Source: JANXVR01 sp034667405 (GTDB lineage Bacteria; Actinomycetota; UBA4738; HRBIN12). From it: DNA of 64,000 bases. Below are positions 41,127 to 50,455 of this stretch, piece by piece. The notes under the pieces are model-generated. The model worked only from the letters and a program-made list of their open reading frames with translations, did no database searches and was not told the DNA's origin. The translations under genes were made by a program, and so were the position numbers. The stretch covers positions 248,001-312,000 of the forward strand of contig JAXDJX010000019.1 in the NCBI GenBank assembly GCA_034667405.1, in the 5' to 3' direction. Numbering within the stretch: the first letter of the stretch is position 1; the number at the start of each line of letters is the position of its first letter.

Positions 41127-41160
41127 ACAATCGTCGTGACAAACTTGAAACGTTGATCGT

Positions 41161-41670
41161 TTAGGCTGAAGTGTCTTGTGGCGCGTTCCCGCTGGCAGCA
41201 GCCGCTCGGGGCACCTGGGCGATGAACATGAACGCGACGAACAGGGTGTTGAGGGCCAGCATGGCCACGACCGGCGGGGTGGCCCACAGATACACACACG
41301 GTGCTCCTTCGAGGCGCCAACCGTGGTGATGGCAGTGCACTTCGGCTGCGACGCCGAAGCTGAGGATCACCGCTCCCGCGACCAGTAGGGTGGCCACCCC
41401 TAGGGCCTTGAGCGCGGAGGCAGACAGCCGCGGTCGCCATGTGAGCCCGATCAGTCCGAACAGCACTACACCCGCGGTGCTTCCCACGACGGTACTCGTC
41501 GGTAGCAGGTCGAAGGTCGACGTCACTTGCACACCAACGATGGCGCCGACCACTGCGCCCGCTAACGCGGCCCCGGCTGCGCGAGCTCCTGCGAAGAGGA
41601 GCACCAGACCGAGAAGTCCGCAGCCCACGGCCCACATACCTGAGAGCTGTTGATCGTACATACGATGCAT
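41161..41670 (-). CDS. Hypothetical multi-pass membrane protein
   Basis: The 169-residue protein has four to five hydrophobic segments and an H-C-H-H-H-G cluster in a loop near residue 113. Not recognised. It lies 89 nt after the large cyclase/ATPase/SBP gene on the same strand and may be co-transcribed. Confidence 0.55.
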   Translation of the reverse strand: MHRMYDQQLSGMWAVGCGLLGLVLLFAGARAAGAALAGAVVGAIVGVQVTSTFDLLPTSTVVGSTAGVVLFGLIGLTWRPRLSASALKALGVATLLVAGAVILSFGVAAEVHCHHHGWRLEGAPCVYLWATPPVVAMLALNTLFVAFMFIAQVPRAAAASGNAPQDTSA

Positions 41671-41759
41671 GGGAGCACAGAACGCTGCCCGGGAGAACCG
41701 TCGTCACAGGATCACCATCGAGAGAGGTCGGGTCGTCGATATGCCCGACCGATGCGCGA

Positions 41760-44700
41760 CTACGCCTCGTCCACCACCAGGTCGGCGAAGTTGGCGGACG
41801 TCTTGCCGAACTCGCGCCACCCGTGCACGTACGGCTTGACGATGGCCATGCTGCGGCCGTACACGAGCGGGATGCACGCGACGCGCTCCGTCACCACCAT
41901 CCGGTCCGCTTCGTGGAACAGTTCGAGCCGGCCGCGGTCACTGCGTTCCTGCCGAGCCCGTTCGATCAGCTCGTCGAACGGTGGCCAGGAGAACCGTCCT
42001 TCGTTCGTTTTGCTGTCGCTCTGGAACAAGAGTCGGAGGAAGTACTCGGGGTCCGCGTAGCCCGGCAACCACCCGGTGAAGATGATGGGTCCGACCTCGC
42101 GTGGATCACCCATCGACGGGAGCATGTCCAAGGTCCAGGATCGGACCTCGACGGCCACTCCCAAGACCTCGCGCCAGCTCGCGGCCACGGGTTCGATCAA
42201 GCCGCGGTCTTGCTGGAGCGAAGCGACTGCCACGGACCCCTCGAAGCCGCTTCGCGCGAAGTGCTCCCGGGCGCGGTCGGGATCGAAGCGAAGGGCGATA
42301 TCGGGCGTATGGCCTTGGAGCGCCGGCGGAACGACCCCACCGGTCGCGAGCACCAGGTTTGCCGGCATCACCGCTCCCAGCGCGTCACGGTCGATCGCTC
42401 TCGCGAGGGCGATCCGCAGGTCGAGATCGGCCAACGCAGGGTCCGTGTGATCGAACGCGAGGTACCCCGACCAGCCCGCGGCCCCGACGATCGCGTCGGC
42501 TACATCATCCTCTACGAGGTCCGCGATCCGGGGCGTGTAGCGGACGGTGACGAGGTCCAACTCGTCCCGGCCGTATCGCTCGATGGCCTCGGGCAGCTGG
42601 CTCTGCACGATCTCGACGCGCCGCACGTTTCCCACCCGCGGCCCCATGTAATCGGGCCGGCGTTCGAGCACAAAGCTGCCTTCTGCACGCTCGGCGACCT
42701 GGAACGGTCCGCTCACCACCTGGCGCCCCGGCTCCGTCCACGCGTCTCCCGCCGCGGTGATGGCGTGACGGGGCTGGGGGCCGCCGTCGGGACGGTTCAT
42801 CACGCTCATGAAGTACGGGGCGGGGGCGACCAGGCGGAATTCGATGGTCCGCTCGTCCAGAGCGCGAACGCCGATCCGATCGGGGTCAAGCTCCCGTCGC
42901 AGGTAATAGTCCTGTCCGTTCTCCAGCATGAAGTAGATCGCGACGCTAGAGCCCGGTGCGTCCGGATCCAGCGATCGCTTGATCCCGAACTCGACGTCGT
43001 GCGCCGTGAGTGGCGTTCCGTCGGACCACGTCACTCCCTCGCGCAAGTGGAAGACGTAACGGAGACCGTCGTCTGCGATTTCCCAACGTTCGGCCAAGTT
43101 CGGCACGATCGTGCGTTCGGGCCATTGTTCCACCAGCCGGTCGAACAGCTGCATGCAGAGTTGGATGTTGGGCCATGCGATCGCGGAGCGGGGGTCGGGG
43201 TCGTTCGGCAGGAAACTGGATGAGACGCGGAGCACCGATGTCGCCGGTTGGGACGATGGAAGCGGTGGTGTCCAGAACCCGAAGGCGCGCTGGTAGGTCT
43301 CGTTGGCTTCGGCGAAGCGCAAGGACATGTGCAGCGCGAGGGCGAGCTTGAACAGGACGAGGGCCATCACCTGGCGTTCGCCTCGACGCTCCAGGATCGG
43401 CAGTAGCTGTTGGTAATGGCCGATGGCCTCGTCCAGCGCGTACTCCTGCCGCGCCCGGTCCCCCGCCTTCGTGAGGTAGGCGACGGCCTGTTCCTCGTCC
43501 GCCGCACCGAGCCAGTGGTAGGCGAGCAGGCCCGCCACCTCGTCCTCACGGCCGGCGTTGCGCTGCTCGAGCCACTCGGCGGCCATCCGGTGCATCCGCT
43601 GTCGATCGTCCTTGACCAGGGTGCGGTAGGCCGCTTCCTGGATCAGCACGTGCTTGAACCGATACTCGGGTTCGGGCCACCGGCGGCCCTCGCGCAAGAG
43701 GTCCAACCGCTGGAGTTCGATGAGCGCCGAGCCGACCTCGCCGTCGCCATCGAGCGTCAGTGCTTCCAGGAGCGGCAGCCCGAATTGCCGGCCGAGCACC
43801 GAGGCGGCCATCAGCGCCAGGTGCGCCGGGCCGGAGAGACGATCGATCCGTGACAGGATCACCTTCTCGACGGTCGGGGGGATCTCGAGAAGGACGGCGT
43901 GATCGAACCGCCAGCCCGGATCCTCGTGCACGAGCGCGCCGGCGTCGGCGAACGACCGCACGAGCTCCTCCAGGAAGAACGGGTTCCCCTCGGCGGGTTC
44001 GAGGATCCGTTGTTCCATCGCGGGAGGCAGCGTGCCGGGGCCGATCAGGGCGTACAGGAGTTCGCGACCAGCATCGCCCGACAGGGCTTCGAGCGAGATC
44101 TCACTCGCACGATGCGGCAGGTCGCGGGCCGCTGCCTCCTTCACCCGCCAGGACGGATGGTCGCGCTCCGGGCGCATGGTGAGCACCAGGAGCAGCGCCG
44201 CCGCCTCCGTGTCGGCGAGCAGTCGCTCGAGGAGCTGGAGCGAGGTGGCGTCGGCCCAATGCAGGTCCTCGAGCGCGATGACCACGGGGCCGTCCTCGGC
44301 GAGCCGGCTGAGCAGTGTCCGCACGACCTCGAACGTTCGGTACTGCAACGCTTCGGGCGAAAGCTCCGCCAAGCGAGCCGCGGCCTCCGGTTCGAGCGTG
44401 AGCCCCAAGAGTTGCCCGAGATAGGGCTCGATCTCACGTGATCGAGCTCCGAACAGCCTGTCGACATTCCGGCGAAGAGCCACGCGCAGCCGGAGTTCGG
44501 GCTCATCGATCGCGGCGCCCAACCACCCGCGAAGCAGGTCACGGAACGGCCAGTAGGGCATCGACTCCCCGTAGGAGACGCAGCGTCCTTCGATCCACAA
44601 CGGAAGGCCATGAGGCGCCCCGGCGCCCTCGAAGGTCGTGCGGAGTTCGGCGAGCAATCGCGTCTTGCCGATGCCCGGATCGCCCACGAGATAGAGGATC

Positions 44701-45422
44701 CCGCCACGCCCGTCGCGCACCGCCTCAAGCGCCCGACGCCCCGTGGCGAGCTCGCGCTCGCGGCCGATCATCTGCGTCTGCACACCCTCCAGACCCCTGG
44801 ATCGTGTGGTCGGTGCGGAAGCGAGTTCATTAGAAACGGCTCGCGCGAGCACCGGTCCGGCTTTTCCCTTGAGATCCAAAGAGACGGGTGACTCCCATCG
44901 GAACATCGGTTTCGCCAGCCGATGGGTCTCCTCTCCGACCAACACCGCGCCCGGTGCGGCGTGTGATTGGAGCCGCGCGGCCGTGTTCACCGCGTCTCCG
45001 AGCGCCGAATACTCCACCTTTCCCCCGGCCCCGACCGCACCCGCCACCACCAGACCGGTGTCGATGCCGACGCGCACGCCGAACCCCTTGATGCCCCAGC
45101 CGCGCTCGACCTCGCCGGCGAAGTCATCGATCTCATTCACGATGCGAAGCCCGGCCCGGATGGCACGCTCGGGGTCGTCTTCATGGGCGACGGGAGCGCC
45201 GAACAACGCCAGGATGCCGTCACCGGCGAGATCCTTGACGGTGCCACCGAAGGCCTCGACGGAGGTCACCATCCGGGCGACGGCGTCGTCGACGACCAGC
45301 TTGAGATCCTCGGCGTCCAATCGCTCTCCCAACGCGGTGGACCCCACGAGATCGGCGAACAAGGCGGTGACCACCCTGCGCTCTTCGCGTATGTCGCTGT
45401 GCGAACCGGTCACAGGTCGCAT
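41760..45422 (-). CDS. Cyclase - AAA/NTPase - TPR - SBP fusion
   Basis: The 1220-residue protein has four parts. A class III nucleotidyl cyclase (about 12-190) keeps both metal aspartates (D24 in L-F-A-D-L-V-G-S, D68 in G-D-G) and the N-x3-R pair at 146/150. An AAA-like NTPase (about 215-530) has Walker A G-D-P-G-I-G-K-T at 247-254 and Walker B V-I-A-L-E-D. A TPR-like region spans about 600-720. From about 727 a family 5 extracellular solute-binding domain (SBP_bac_5) runs to the end. There is no signal peptide. Start at ATG 45422. Similar domain combinations are known in some actinomycetes; role inferred to be intracellular sensing. Confidence 0.83.
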   Translation of the reverse strand: MRPVTGSHSDIREERRVVTALFADLVGSTALGERLDAEDLKLVVDDAVARMVTSVEAFGGTVKDLAGDGILALFGAPVAHEDDPERAIRAGLRIVNEIDDFAGEVERGWGIKGFGVRVGIDTGLVVAGAVGAGGKVEYSALGDAVNTAARLQSHAAPGAVLVGEETHRLAKPMFRWESPVSLDLKGKAGPVLARAVSNELASAPTTRSRGLEGVQTQMIGRERELATGRRALEAVRDGRGGILYLVGDPGIGKTRLLAELRTTFEGAGAPHGLPLWIEGRCVSYGESMPYWPFRDLLRGWLGAAIDEPELRLRVALRRNVDRLFGARSREIEPYLGQLLGLTLEPEAAARLAELSPEALQYRTFEVVRTLLSRLAEDGPVVIALEDLHWADATSLQLLERLLADTEAAALLLVLTMRPERDHPSWRVKEAAARDLPHRASEISLEALSGDAGRELLYALIGPGTLPPAMEQRILEPAEGNPFFLEELVRSFADAGALVHEDPGWRFDHAVLLEIPPTVEKVILSRIDRLSGPAHLALMAASVLGRQFGLPLLEALTLDGDGEVGSALIELQRLDLLREGRRWPEPEYRFKHVLIQEAAYRTLVKDDRQRMHRMAAEWLEQRNAGREDEVAGLLAYHWLGAADEEQAVAYLTKAGDRARQEYALDEAIGHYQQLLPILERRGERQVMALVLFKLALALHMSLRFAEANETYQRAFGFWTPPLPSSQPATSVLRVSSSFLPNDPDPRSAIAWPNIQLCMQLFDRLVEQWPERTIVPNLAERWEIADDGLRYVFHLREGVTWSDGTPLTAHDVEFGIKRSLDPDAPGSSVAIYFMLENGQDYYLRRELDPDRIGVRALDERTIEFRLVAPAPYFMSVMNRPDGGPQPRHAITAAGDAWTEPGRQVVSGPFQVAERAEGSFVLERRPDYMGPRVGNVRRVEIVQSQLPEAIERYGRDELDLVTVRYTPRIADLVEDDVADAIVGAAGWSGYLAFDHTDPALADLDLRIALARAIDRDALGAVMPANLVLATGGVVPPALQGHTPDIALRFDPDRAREHFARSGFEGSVAVASLQQDRGLIEPVAASWREVLGVAVEVRSWTLDMLPSMGDPREVGPIIFTGWLPGYADPEYFLRLLFQSDSKTNEGRFSWPPFDELIERARQERSDRGRLELFHEADRMVVTERVACIPLVYGRSMAIVKPYVHGWREFGKTSANFADLVVDEA

Positions 45423-45527
45423 TGTGACCTGCCGAGGCGCCGGGCGACACCCATCGTGAACAGCCCGTGAAAGCGGGATGATGCATGGATGCCACGAACC
45501 GTGCCGGACGTCGTGCCCGCAGGACGG

Positions 45528-46079
45528 ATGAACTCGAACGATCAACCCATCCTGAACGCCGGTCCCGATCTGATCCTTCGTCCGTGGATCCGCTCCGACG
45601 CCCCGGCGCTCGTCGCTGCCTTCTCCGACGCAGCCATCCAGCGATGGCACACAAGGGTGTTCTCCTCGGAGGAGGAGGCCGAGGCGTGGATAGATCGATG
45701 GGGCGAGCTGTGGAACGCCGAGACCGATGCCTCCTGGGCCGTCACGAGCGCAACCGCCCGCGAACTGAACGGGTACGTCGCCCTTCGCAGCGTGGACCTC
45801 GAGTCCGGATCGGCGCATGTCGCCTACTGGGTCGTCGAGGCGGCCAGGGGCCGCGGGGTCGCGACCGCGGCGGCTGAGGCGATCTCCCGCTGGGCCTTCG
45901 ATGACCTGAAACTGCATCGACTGGAACTCCGTCACGCCGCGGGGAACGTTGCCTCTTGCAACGTCGCGTCGAAACTTGGGTTCGCGCTTGAAGGGACGGC
46001 GCGGAGCGCTGAACTGCTCACCGACGGATGGCACGACGAACATCTGCACGCTCGTATCAACCCAGTGCCGATACCGTAG
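45528..46079 (+). CDS. GNAT acetyltransferase, RimJ/RimL type
   Basis: The 183-residue protein has the RimJ/L-like GNAT layout: I-L-R-P-W near the N-terminus, V-A-Y-W-V near residue 95, the acetyl-CoA loop R-G-R-G-V-A-T-A, and H-R-L-E-L-R followed by N-V-A-S-C-N-V-A-S-K-L-G-F. Start at ATG 45528 gives a natural N-terminus and has AGGA 3 nt upstream; 45489 is an alternative. It is divergent from the large fusion gene. Substrate unknown; ribosomal protein or small-molecule amines are usual. Confidence 0.8.
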   Translation: MNSNDQPILNAGPDLILRPWIRSDAPALVAAFSDAAIQRWHTRVFSSEEEAEAWIDRWGELWNAETDASWAVTSATARELNGYVALRSVDLESGSAHVAYWVVEAARGRGVATAAAEAISRWAFDDLKLHRLELRHAAGNVASCNVASKLGFALEGTARSAELLTDGWHDEHLHARINPVPIP

Positions 46080-46174
46080 TAGGGCGCCGTTCAGTTGCTC
46101 TTGGATGGCACCGAGATTCACGCTGATAAGGCTGCGCCCGTTACCATCCGCACAGCGAATTCAAGGAGGCTTCC

Positions 46175-47302
46175 ATGCAGAACCTGACCGAGACCGACAC
46201 GTTCCCTTGGCGCACGTTGCCGGGCCGCGACTATCACGCTCCCGATGTCTATGCGGCGGATCTGGATCGCGTGTTCGCCCCGTCGTGGGTCTGTGTCGGG
46301 CGCGCTGAGACCATCACCGAGCCCGGCTCCTACCTCACCCCGGAGGTATCGGGTGAGCAGTTGATCGTGATCCGTGGGAAGGATGGGCAGCTGCGGGCCT
46401 TCGCCAACTCATGCCGCCATCGGGGCACGCTCTTGCTCGAAGGGACGGGCACCGTCAAGGGCGCGATCCGCTGCCCCTATCACTCCTGGACCTACGGGTT
46501 CGACGGAACGCTGCTCGGATCGCCGAACGTCAAGGCGGAAGACGGACTCGACCGTGAGGCGTACGGACTGTGGCCTGTCCCGCTCGAGGAATGGGACGGC
46601 TTCGTGTTCGTGAATCTCGACGGAACCGCCGCACCGCTTGCCGAGATGCTCGCGACCGTGCCGGACTCCCCCGTGGAACTGTCTCGGTACGGGATCGGAG
46701 AACTCCGGATCGGAGCGACCCGCGAGTACGACGTCGCCGCCAACTGGAAGATCGTCATCGAGAACTACCATGAGTGCCTGCACTGCCCGGTCGTGCACCC
46801 CGAGCTCGTGAAGATCGTTCCCCTCTACCGCCACGGCGAGGTCGAGGAGGAAGGCCAGACACTCGGGAACTCGATGGGCCACGGCCTGACGTCCTTCACG
46901 GCGAGCGGTCTGTCCTCCCTCCCGCGGCTCCCCGGATTGACGGACGAGGACGAGCACACGTTCTACGGCGCCTATCTCCCACCGAACCTCATCCTCAATT
47001 ACCACTCCGAAACGGTGAACGCCGTGACGGTCCACCCGGCCGGCCCGGAGCGCACCATCGTGAAGAGCGCATTCCTCTTCCGGCCCGAGACGATGGCGGC
47101 CGAGGGGTTCGATCCGAGCGAAGTGGTCGATTTCCGGGATCTGGTCGCGCGCCAGGACTGGAGCGTGTGTGAGCTGGCCCAGCGAGGCTTGCGTTCGCGC
47201 TTCTTCGACAGCGGGATCTACCCGCGTCAGGAGCGGGGGATCGCAACGCTGAATCAGCGATACGTCGCACAACGGGATGGGTTACGCGGTGCGGTTCACT
47301 GA
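46175..47302 (+). CDS. Rieske aromatic-ring-hydroxylating dioxygenase, large subunit
   Basis: The 375-residue protein has the Rieske centre C-R-H-R-G and C-P-Y-H-S-W near residues 80-104, and the catalytic iron region N-Y-H-E-C-L-H-C-P-V-V-H near 200. Enzymes of this type hydroxylate or demethylate aromatic or quaternary ammonium substrates and need a reductase. No reductase or ferredoxin is adjacent. An AAGGAGG lies 5 nt before the ATG. It overlaps the SDR gene by 26 nt. The substrate is unknown. Confidence 0.87.
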   Translation: MQNLTETDTFPWRTLPGRDYHAPDVYAADLDRVFAPSWVCVGRAETITEPGSYLTPEVSGEQLIVIRGKDGQLRAFANSCRHRGTLLLEGTGTVKGAIRCPYHSWTYGFDGTLLGSPNVKAEDGLDREAYGLWPVPLEEWDGFVFVNLDGTAAPLAEMLATVPDSPVELSRYGIGELRIGATREYDVAANWKIVIENYHECLHCPVVHPELVKIVPLYRHGEVEEEGQTLGNSMGHGLTSFTASGLSSLPRLPGLTDEDEHTFYGAYLPPNLILNYHSETVNAVTVHPAGPERTIVKSAFLFRPETMAAEGFDPSEVVDFRDLVARQDWSVCELAQRGLRSRFFDSGIYPRQERGIATLNQRYVAQRDGLRGAVH

Positions 47303-48050
47303 CCAGGTGGCGGTGATCACCGGAGGCACCTCCGGGATCGGGCGAGCCACCGCGGCCGCCTTCGCCGAAGCGGGCGCCGCAGTGGCGTTCACCGGTCGAG
47401 ACGACGAGCGCGGCGCCGAGGTCGTGAAGGAGATCGAGGCGGCCGGGGGCCGTGCCCTGTTCATCGCCGCCGATGTACGCTCGGCGGAGGATTGCCGGAG
47501 AACCGTCGAGACGACCCTGAAGGAGTTCGGACGCGTCGACGTGCTCTTCAACAACGCCGGCGTGTTCTTCCCCAACGACGTGCTCAGCTGCTCCGAGAGT
47601 GAATGGGACGAACAGATCGACAGCAGTCTCAAGGGAACGTTCCTGATGTCGAAGTTCGCGCTCCCCTCGATGATCGAACGGGGCTCGGGAGTGATCGTGA
47701 ACAACAGCTCCGGCTGGGGGTTGGTCGGGGGAGATCGCGCGGCCGCCTACTGTGCCGCGAAGGGCGGCGTCGTGGTGCTCACCAAGGCGATGGCGATCGA
47801 CCACGGGCCACAGGGCATCCGCGTGAACGCCATCTGCCCCGGGGACACGATGACGCCGATGGAACGGGGCGAGGCCGAACGCCGAGGGTGGACCTGGGAC
47901 TACTACGTCGAGTGGGCCTCGGATCGTCCGCTCCGCCGCATGGGCAGGCCCGAGGAGATCGCGCGAACGGTCATGTTCCTGGCTTCAGAGGAGTCGTCGT
48001 TCATCACCGGCGCCGCGATCCCGGTGGATGGCGGCGGGGTCGCCGGGTAG
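47277..48050 (+). CDS. Short-chain dehydrogenase/reductase
   Basis: The 257-residue SDR has the cofactor motif T-G-G-T-S-G-I-G near residues 15-22, N-N-A-G near 92, and the active site Ser in N-N-S-S-G-W with Y-C-A-A-K near 158-162. It oxidises or reduces an alcohol/ketone using NAD(P). It overlaps the Rieske gene 3' end by 26 nt and probably handles the diol or alcohol formed by it. Start at ATG 47277, with GTG four codons later possible. No strong ribosome-binding site is seen. Confidence 0.88.
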   Translation: MGYAVRFTDQVAVITGGTSGIGRATAAAFAEAGAAVAFTGRDDERGAEVVKEIEAAGGRALFIAADVRSAEDCRRTVETTLKEFGRVDVLFNNAGVFFPNDVLSCSESEWDEQIDSSLKGTFLMSKFALPSMIERGSGVIVNNSSGWGLVGGDRAAAYCAAKGGVVVLTKAMAIDHGPQGIRVNAICPGDTMTPMERGEAERRGWTWDYYVEWASDRPLRRMGRPEEIARTVMFLASEESSFITGAAIPVDGGGVAG

Positions 48051-48061
48051 GAACGCCCCCC

Positions 48062-49327
48062 TCACGCCCCCGCCTTGAACTCGGCCCAGGCGTCCTGCCA
48101 GAGCTGATCGGACTCCGGTGAGATGGCCAGGATCCTCTTCCCCGTCTGGAAGTCCTCGCGCTTCACCAACGTGTTCGCGAGGTTGTGGGGGATGTACCCG
48201 GCCTTCATGAATTCTCCTTCGGTCACGTTCTCGAAGGGGGGCTGGAACCCCTCGTACCCGAAGTTCGTGAGTCCGTTCTCCTCGTCCATGAGGAAGTTCA
48301 TGAACATGTGCGCAAGCACAGGGCTCTTCGCGTTCGCCGAGACAACCATGAGGTCGTTCGAGACCTCCCAGCCGCCGTCCGGCGGGTAGTAGTAGCCGAG
48401 CACGGACACGGGAACACCCTTCGGCAGGAACCAGCGCGTGTAGTTCATGTTGCCCGACCACGACAGACGGATCCACGAGGAATCGTCGGCGAGCTTCTGG
48501 TAGTCGGTGCCGGCGACGTCGACCTTGAGCGGAACGAGCTTGAGCAGGTCCGCTTTCGCCGCGTCGATGATCGTCGTGTCCGTCGTATTGAACGGGTCGT
48601 CATATCCAAGATGCAGCATCGCGTACGCCAGCGTTTCCCGGTACTCGTCCAGAACGCCCGTCTTGCCCGCGTACTTCGGATCCCAGAACACGTCGAGCGG
48701 GTTGTCGAGGGTTCCGGGGTCAGGCACAGAGTCCGAGCGGTATCCGATGCCGGTCTTCCACGTGAGGTAAGGCGCGCTGTACGCCGAGCCTTGGTCATAG
48801 AACGGGTCCTGGAGCTCGGGCCAGATGTTCGCTTCGAGGTTGGGCAGGTAGGTGTGGTTGATCGGCTGCAGGAGCTTCGCGGCGGCAAGCTTGCCCAGGT
48901 TCTCGATCGTGGGGAAGAAGAGGTCGAATTCAACTGCGCCACTCTGGATCTTCGAGATGGCCTCCGACATCCCGGTGAACTGCGTGTACTCGATCTTGAC
49001 GCCGAACTGATCCTGGAACTTGTTCAAGACTTTCTTGTAGATGTAGTCGTTCCAGTTGTAGATCCTCAACGGGCCGGGCTCCGCCTTGAGACCGTCTTCG
49101 ATCGACGTCAGGCTGTCGAAGAGCGGAAGCGTCACCGGATGGTCGGGTCTGGCGAGTTGCACGCCGCCGGCGTTGCTGCCCCCGGAACCGCCGGGGTTCG
49201 CCGAGCCACCGCAGGCCGCGAGGATCGAGGCGATGCCCGGCAGAGCGATACCGGTCGCGGCAGAGCGGCGAAGGAAGTCGCGCCGTGTCATCGCGCGGTT
49301 CCGACGTTCCATCGGGTGTTGCCCCAT
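48062..49327 (-). CDS. potD: Polyamine-type ABC transporter substrate-binding lipoprotein
   Basis: The 421-residue protein has a twin-arginine signal (M-T-R-R-D-F-L-R-R) and a lipobox A-A-C-G-G near residue 47, so it is exported and lipid-anchored. The rest resembles PotD-like spermidine/putrescine binding proteins: I-Y-N-W-N-D-Y-I near residue 95, and Y-S-A-P-Y-L-T-W-K-T-G-I-G-Y. It is divergent from the two permease genes. A matching ATPase gene is not in the window. The ligand may be a polyamine or a related amine. Confidence 0.83.
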   Translation of the reverse strand: MGQHPMERRNRAMTRRDFLRRSAATGIALPGIASILAACGGSANPGGSGGSNAGGVQLARPDHPVTLPLFDSLTSIEDGLKAEPGPLRIYNWNDYIYKKVLNKFQDQFGVKIEYTQFTGMSEAISKIQSGAVEFDLFFPTIENLGKLAAAKLLQPINHTYLPNLEANIWPELQDPFYDQGSAYSAPYLTWKTGIGYRSDSVPDPGTLDNPLDVFWDPKYAGKTGVLDEYRETLAYAMLHLGYDDPFNTTDTTIIDAAKADLLKLVPLKVDVAGTDYQKLADDSSWIRLSWSGNMNYTRWFLPKGVPVSVLGYYYPPDGGWEVSNDLMVVSANAKSPVLAHMFMNFLMDEENGLTNFGYEGFQPPFENVTEGEFMKAGYIPHNLANTLVKREDFQTGKRILAISPESDQLWQDAWAEFKAGA

Positions 49328-49501
49328 CTTCTGCCCCCAGTCGTTCGCGTCGGCGATAGCGTGCAGACGTTCGCCTCGTGCGGTCGGCGTGTCAAGGTGA
49401 AGCCGTGATGCGCAGTGACCGATGGTCACGCGCACCGCGCGCCCTCACGGCCAGCTGTTCGGAAGCGCACGGTACGATGCGGCACCCGACCAGGGGGGGA
49501 C

Positions 49502-50455
49502 GTGAAGCGGCGAAGCGCGCGGCGAACTCCGATCGAATCGATCGAGATGCTGTATCCCCGCGGCTTCTGGCGAACCCTCGCGCTCCCAGGACTGCTCTGG
49601 TTGTTGCTCCTGTTCGTTGTCCCCTTCTACGCGTCCCTATCGACCGCTGGGGGAAAGCTCGACCCGATCTTCGGTACCGCAACTCCCGAATGGAACCCGC
49701 TCAGGTGGCATCCGGACGCGTTCTCGTTCGTGCTTCGAAACCTCGTGCTGACGAACGGTCCCTTCCGCGTGGTGTTCGTTCGCACCACGATCTATGTGTT
49801 CTCTGCGGTCGCGTTGTGCTTGCTCGTCGCGTACCCGGTCGCGTATTACGTATCACGCCTGCAAGGTCGGGCGAAGACGCTGATGCTCGCTCTCGTGGTG
49901 CTGCCGTTCTGGATCAGTTACCTGATGCGGATGCTTGCATGGGTTGGCCTGCTTCAGAATGACGGCTACGTCAACCGGATCCTGCAAGCTCTCCACCTGA
50001 TCGACCATCCGATCACGTGGCTCGAAGGCAACCCGGTCACTGTCGTGCTGGGACTCGCCTACGGCTACATGCCGTTCATGATCCTGCCCCTGTTCGCCGC
50101 GCTTGAGCGGATCGACCGGCACGTGCTCGAGGCCGCCTGGGATCTGGGAGCAAACTCGCTGCGGTCGTTCGTGCGCGTCACGCTCCCGCTCTCGAAGCAG
50201 GGCATCCTGGCCGGCACCGTGATCATCATGCTGCCGATGTTCGGTGACTACTACACGGCCGACCTCCTGTCCGGCCGTCCCGAGACCAGCATGATCGGCA
50301 ACCAGATCGTGCTCTACCTCCAGGGGAACACCCTCGGCAGCGCGCAGGCGCGCGGAGCCGCGCTCGTGATGATCCTGGCGGCGCTCGTGTCGATCCTCAC
50401 GATCTACTACCTGGTCAGCACGTCACGCGCGGCATCCGAGGCGAGGCTCCGATGA
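49502..50455 (+). CDS. potB: Polyamine-type ABC transporter permease 1
   Basis: The 317-residue protein has about six transmembrane helices and the EAA-type loop L-E-A-A-W-D-L-G-A-N near residue 211, the ATPase contact site. It belongs to the spermidine/putrescine permease group. Start is GTG at 49502 with GGGGGG 2 nt upstream; earlier ATG frames have no domain content. Its stop overlaps the potC start by 4 nt (ATGA). Confidence 0.87.
   Translation: MKRRSARRTPIESIEMLYPRGFWRTLALPGLLWLLLLFVVPFYASLSTAGGKLDPIFGTATPEWNPLRWHPDAFSFVLRNLVLTNGPFRVVFVRTTIYVFSAVALCLLVAYPVAYYVSRLQGRAKTLMLALVVLPFWISYLMRMLAWVGLLQNDGYVNRILQALHLIDHPITWLEGNPVTVVLGLAYGYMPFMILPLFAALERIDRHVLEAAWDLGANSLRSFVRVTLPLSKQGILAGTVIIMLPMFGDYYTADLLSGRPETSMIGNQIVLYLQGNTLGSAQARGAALVMILAALVSILTIYYLVSTSRAASEARLR

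Noticed and set aside
40496..41160. Mobile element as the cause of the decayed locus
   Set aside because: No transposase, inverted terminal repeat or target duplication is seen; the four direct repeats are too short and do not bound a unit.
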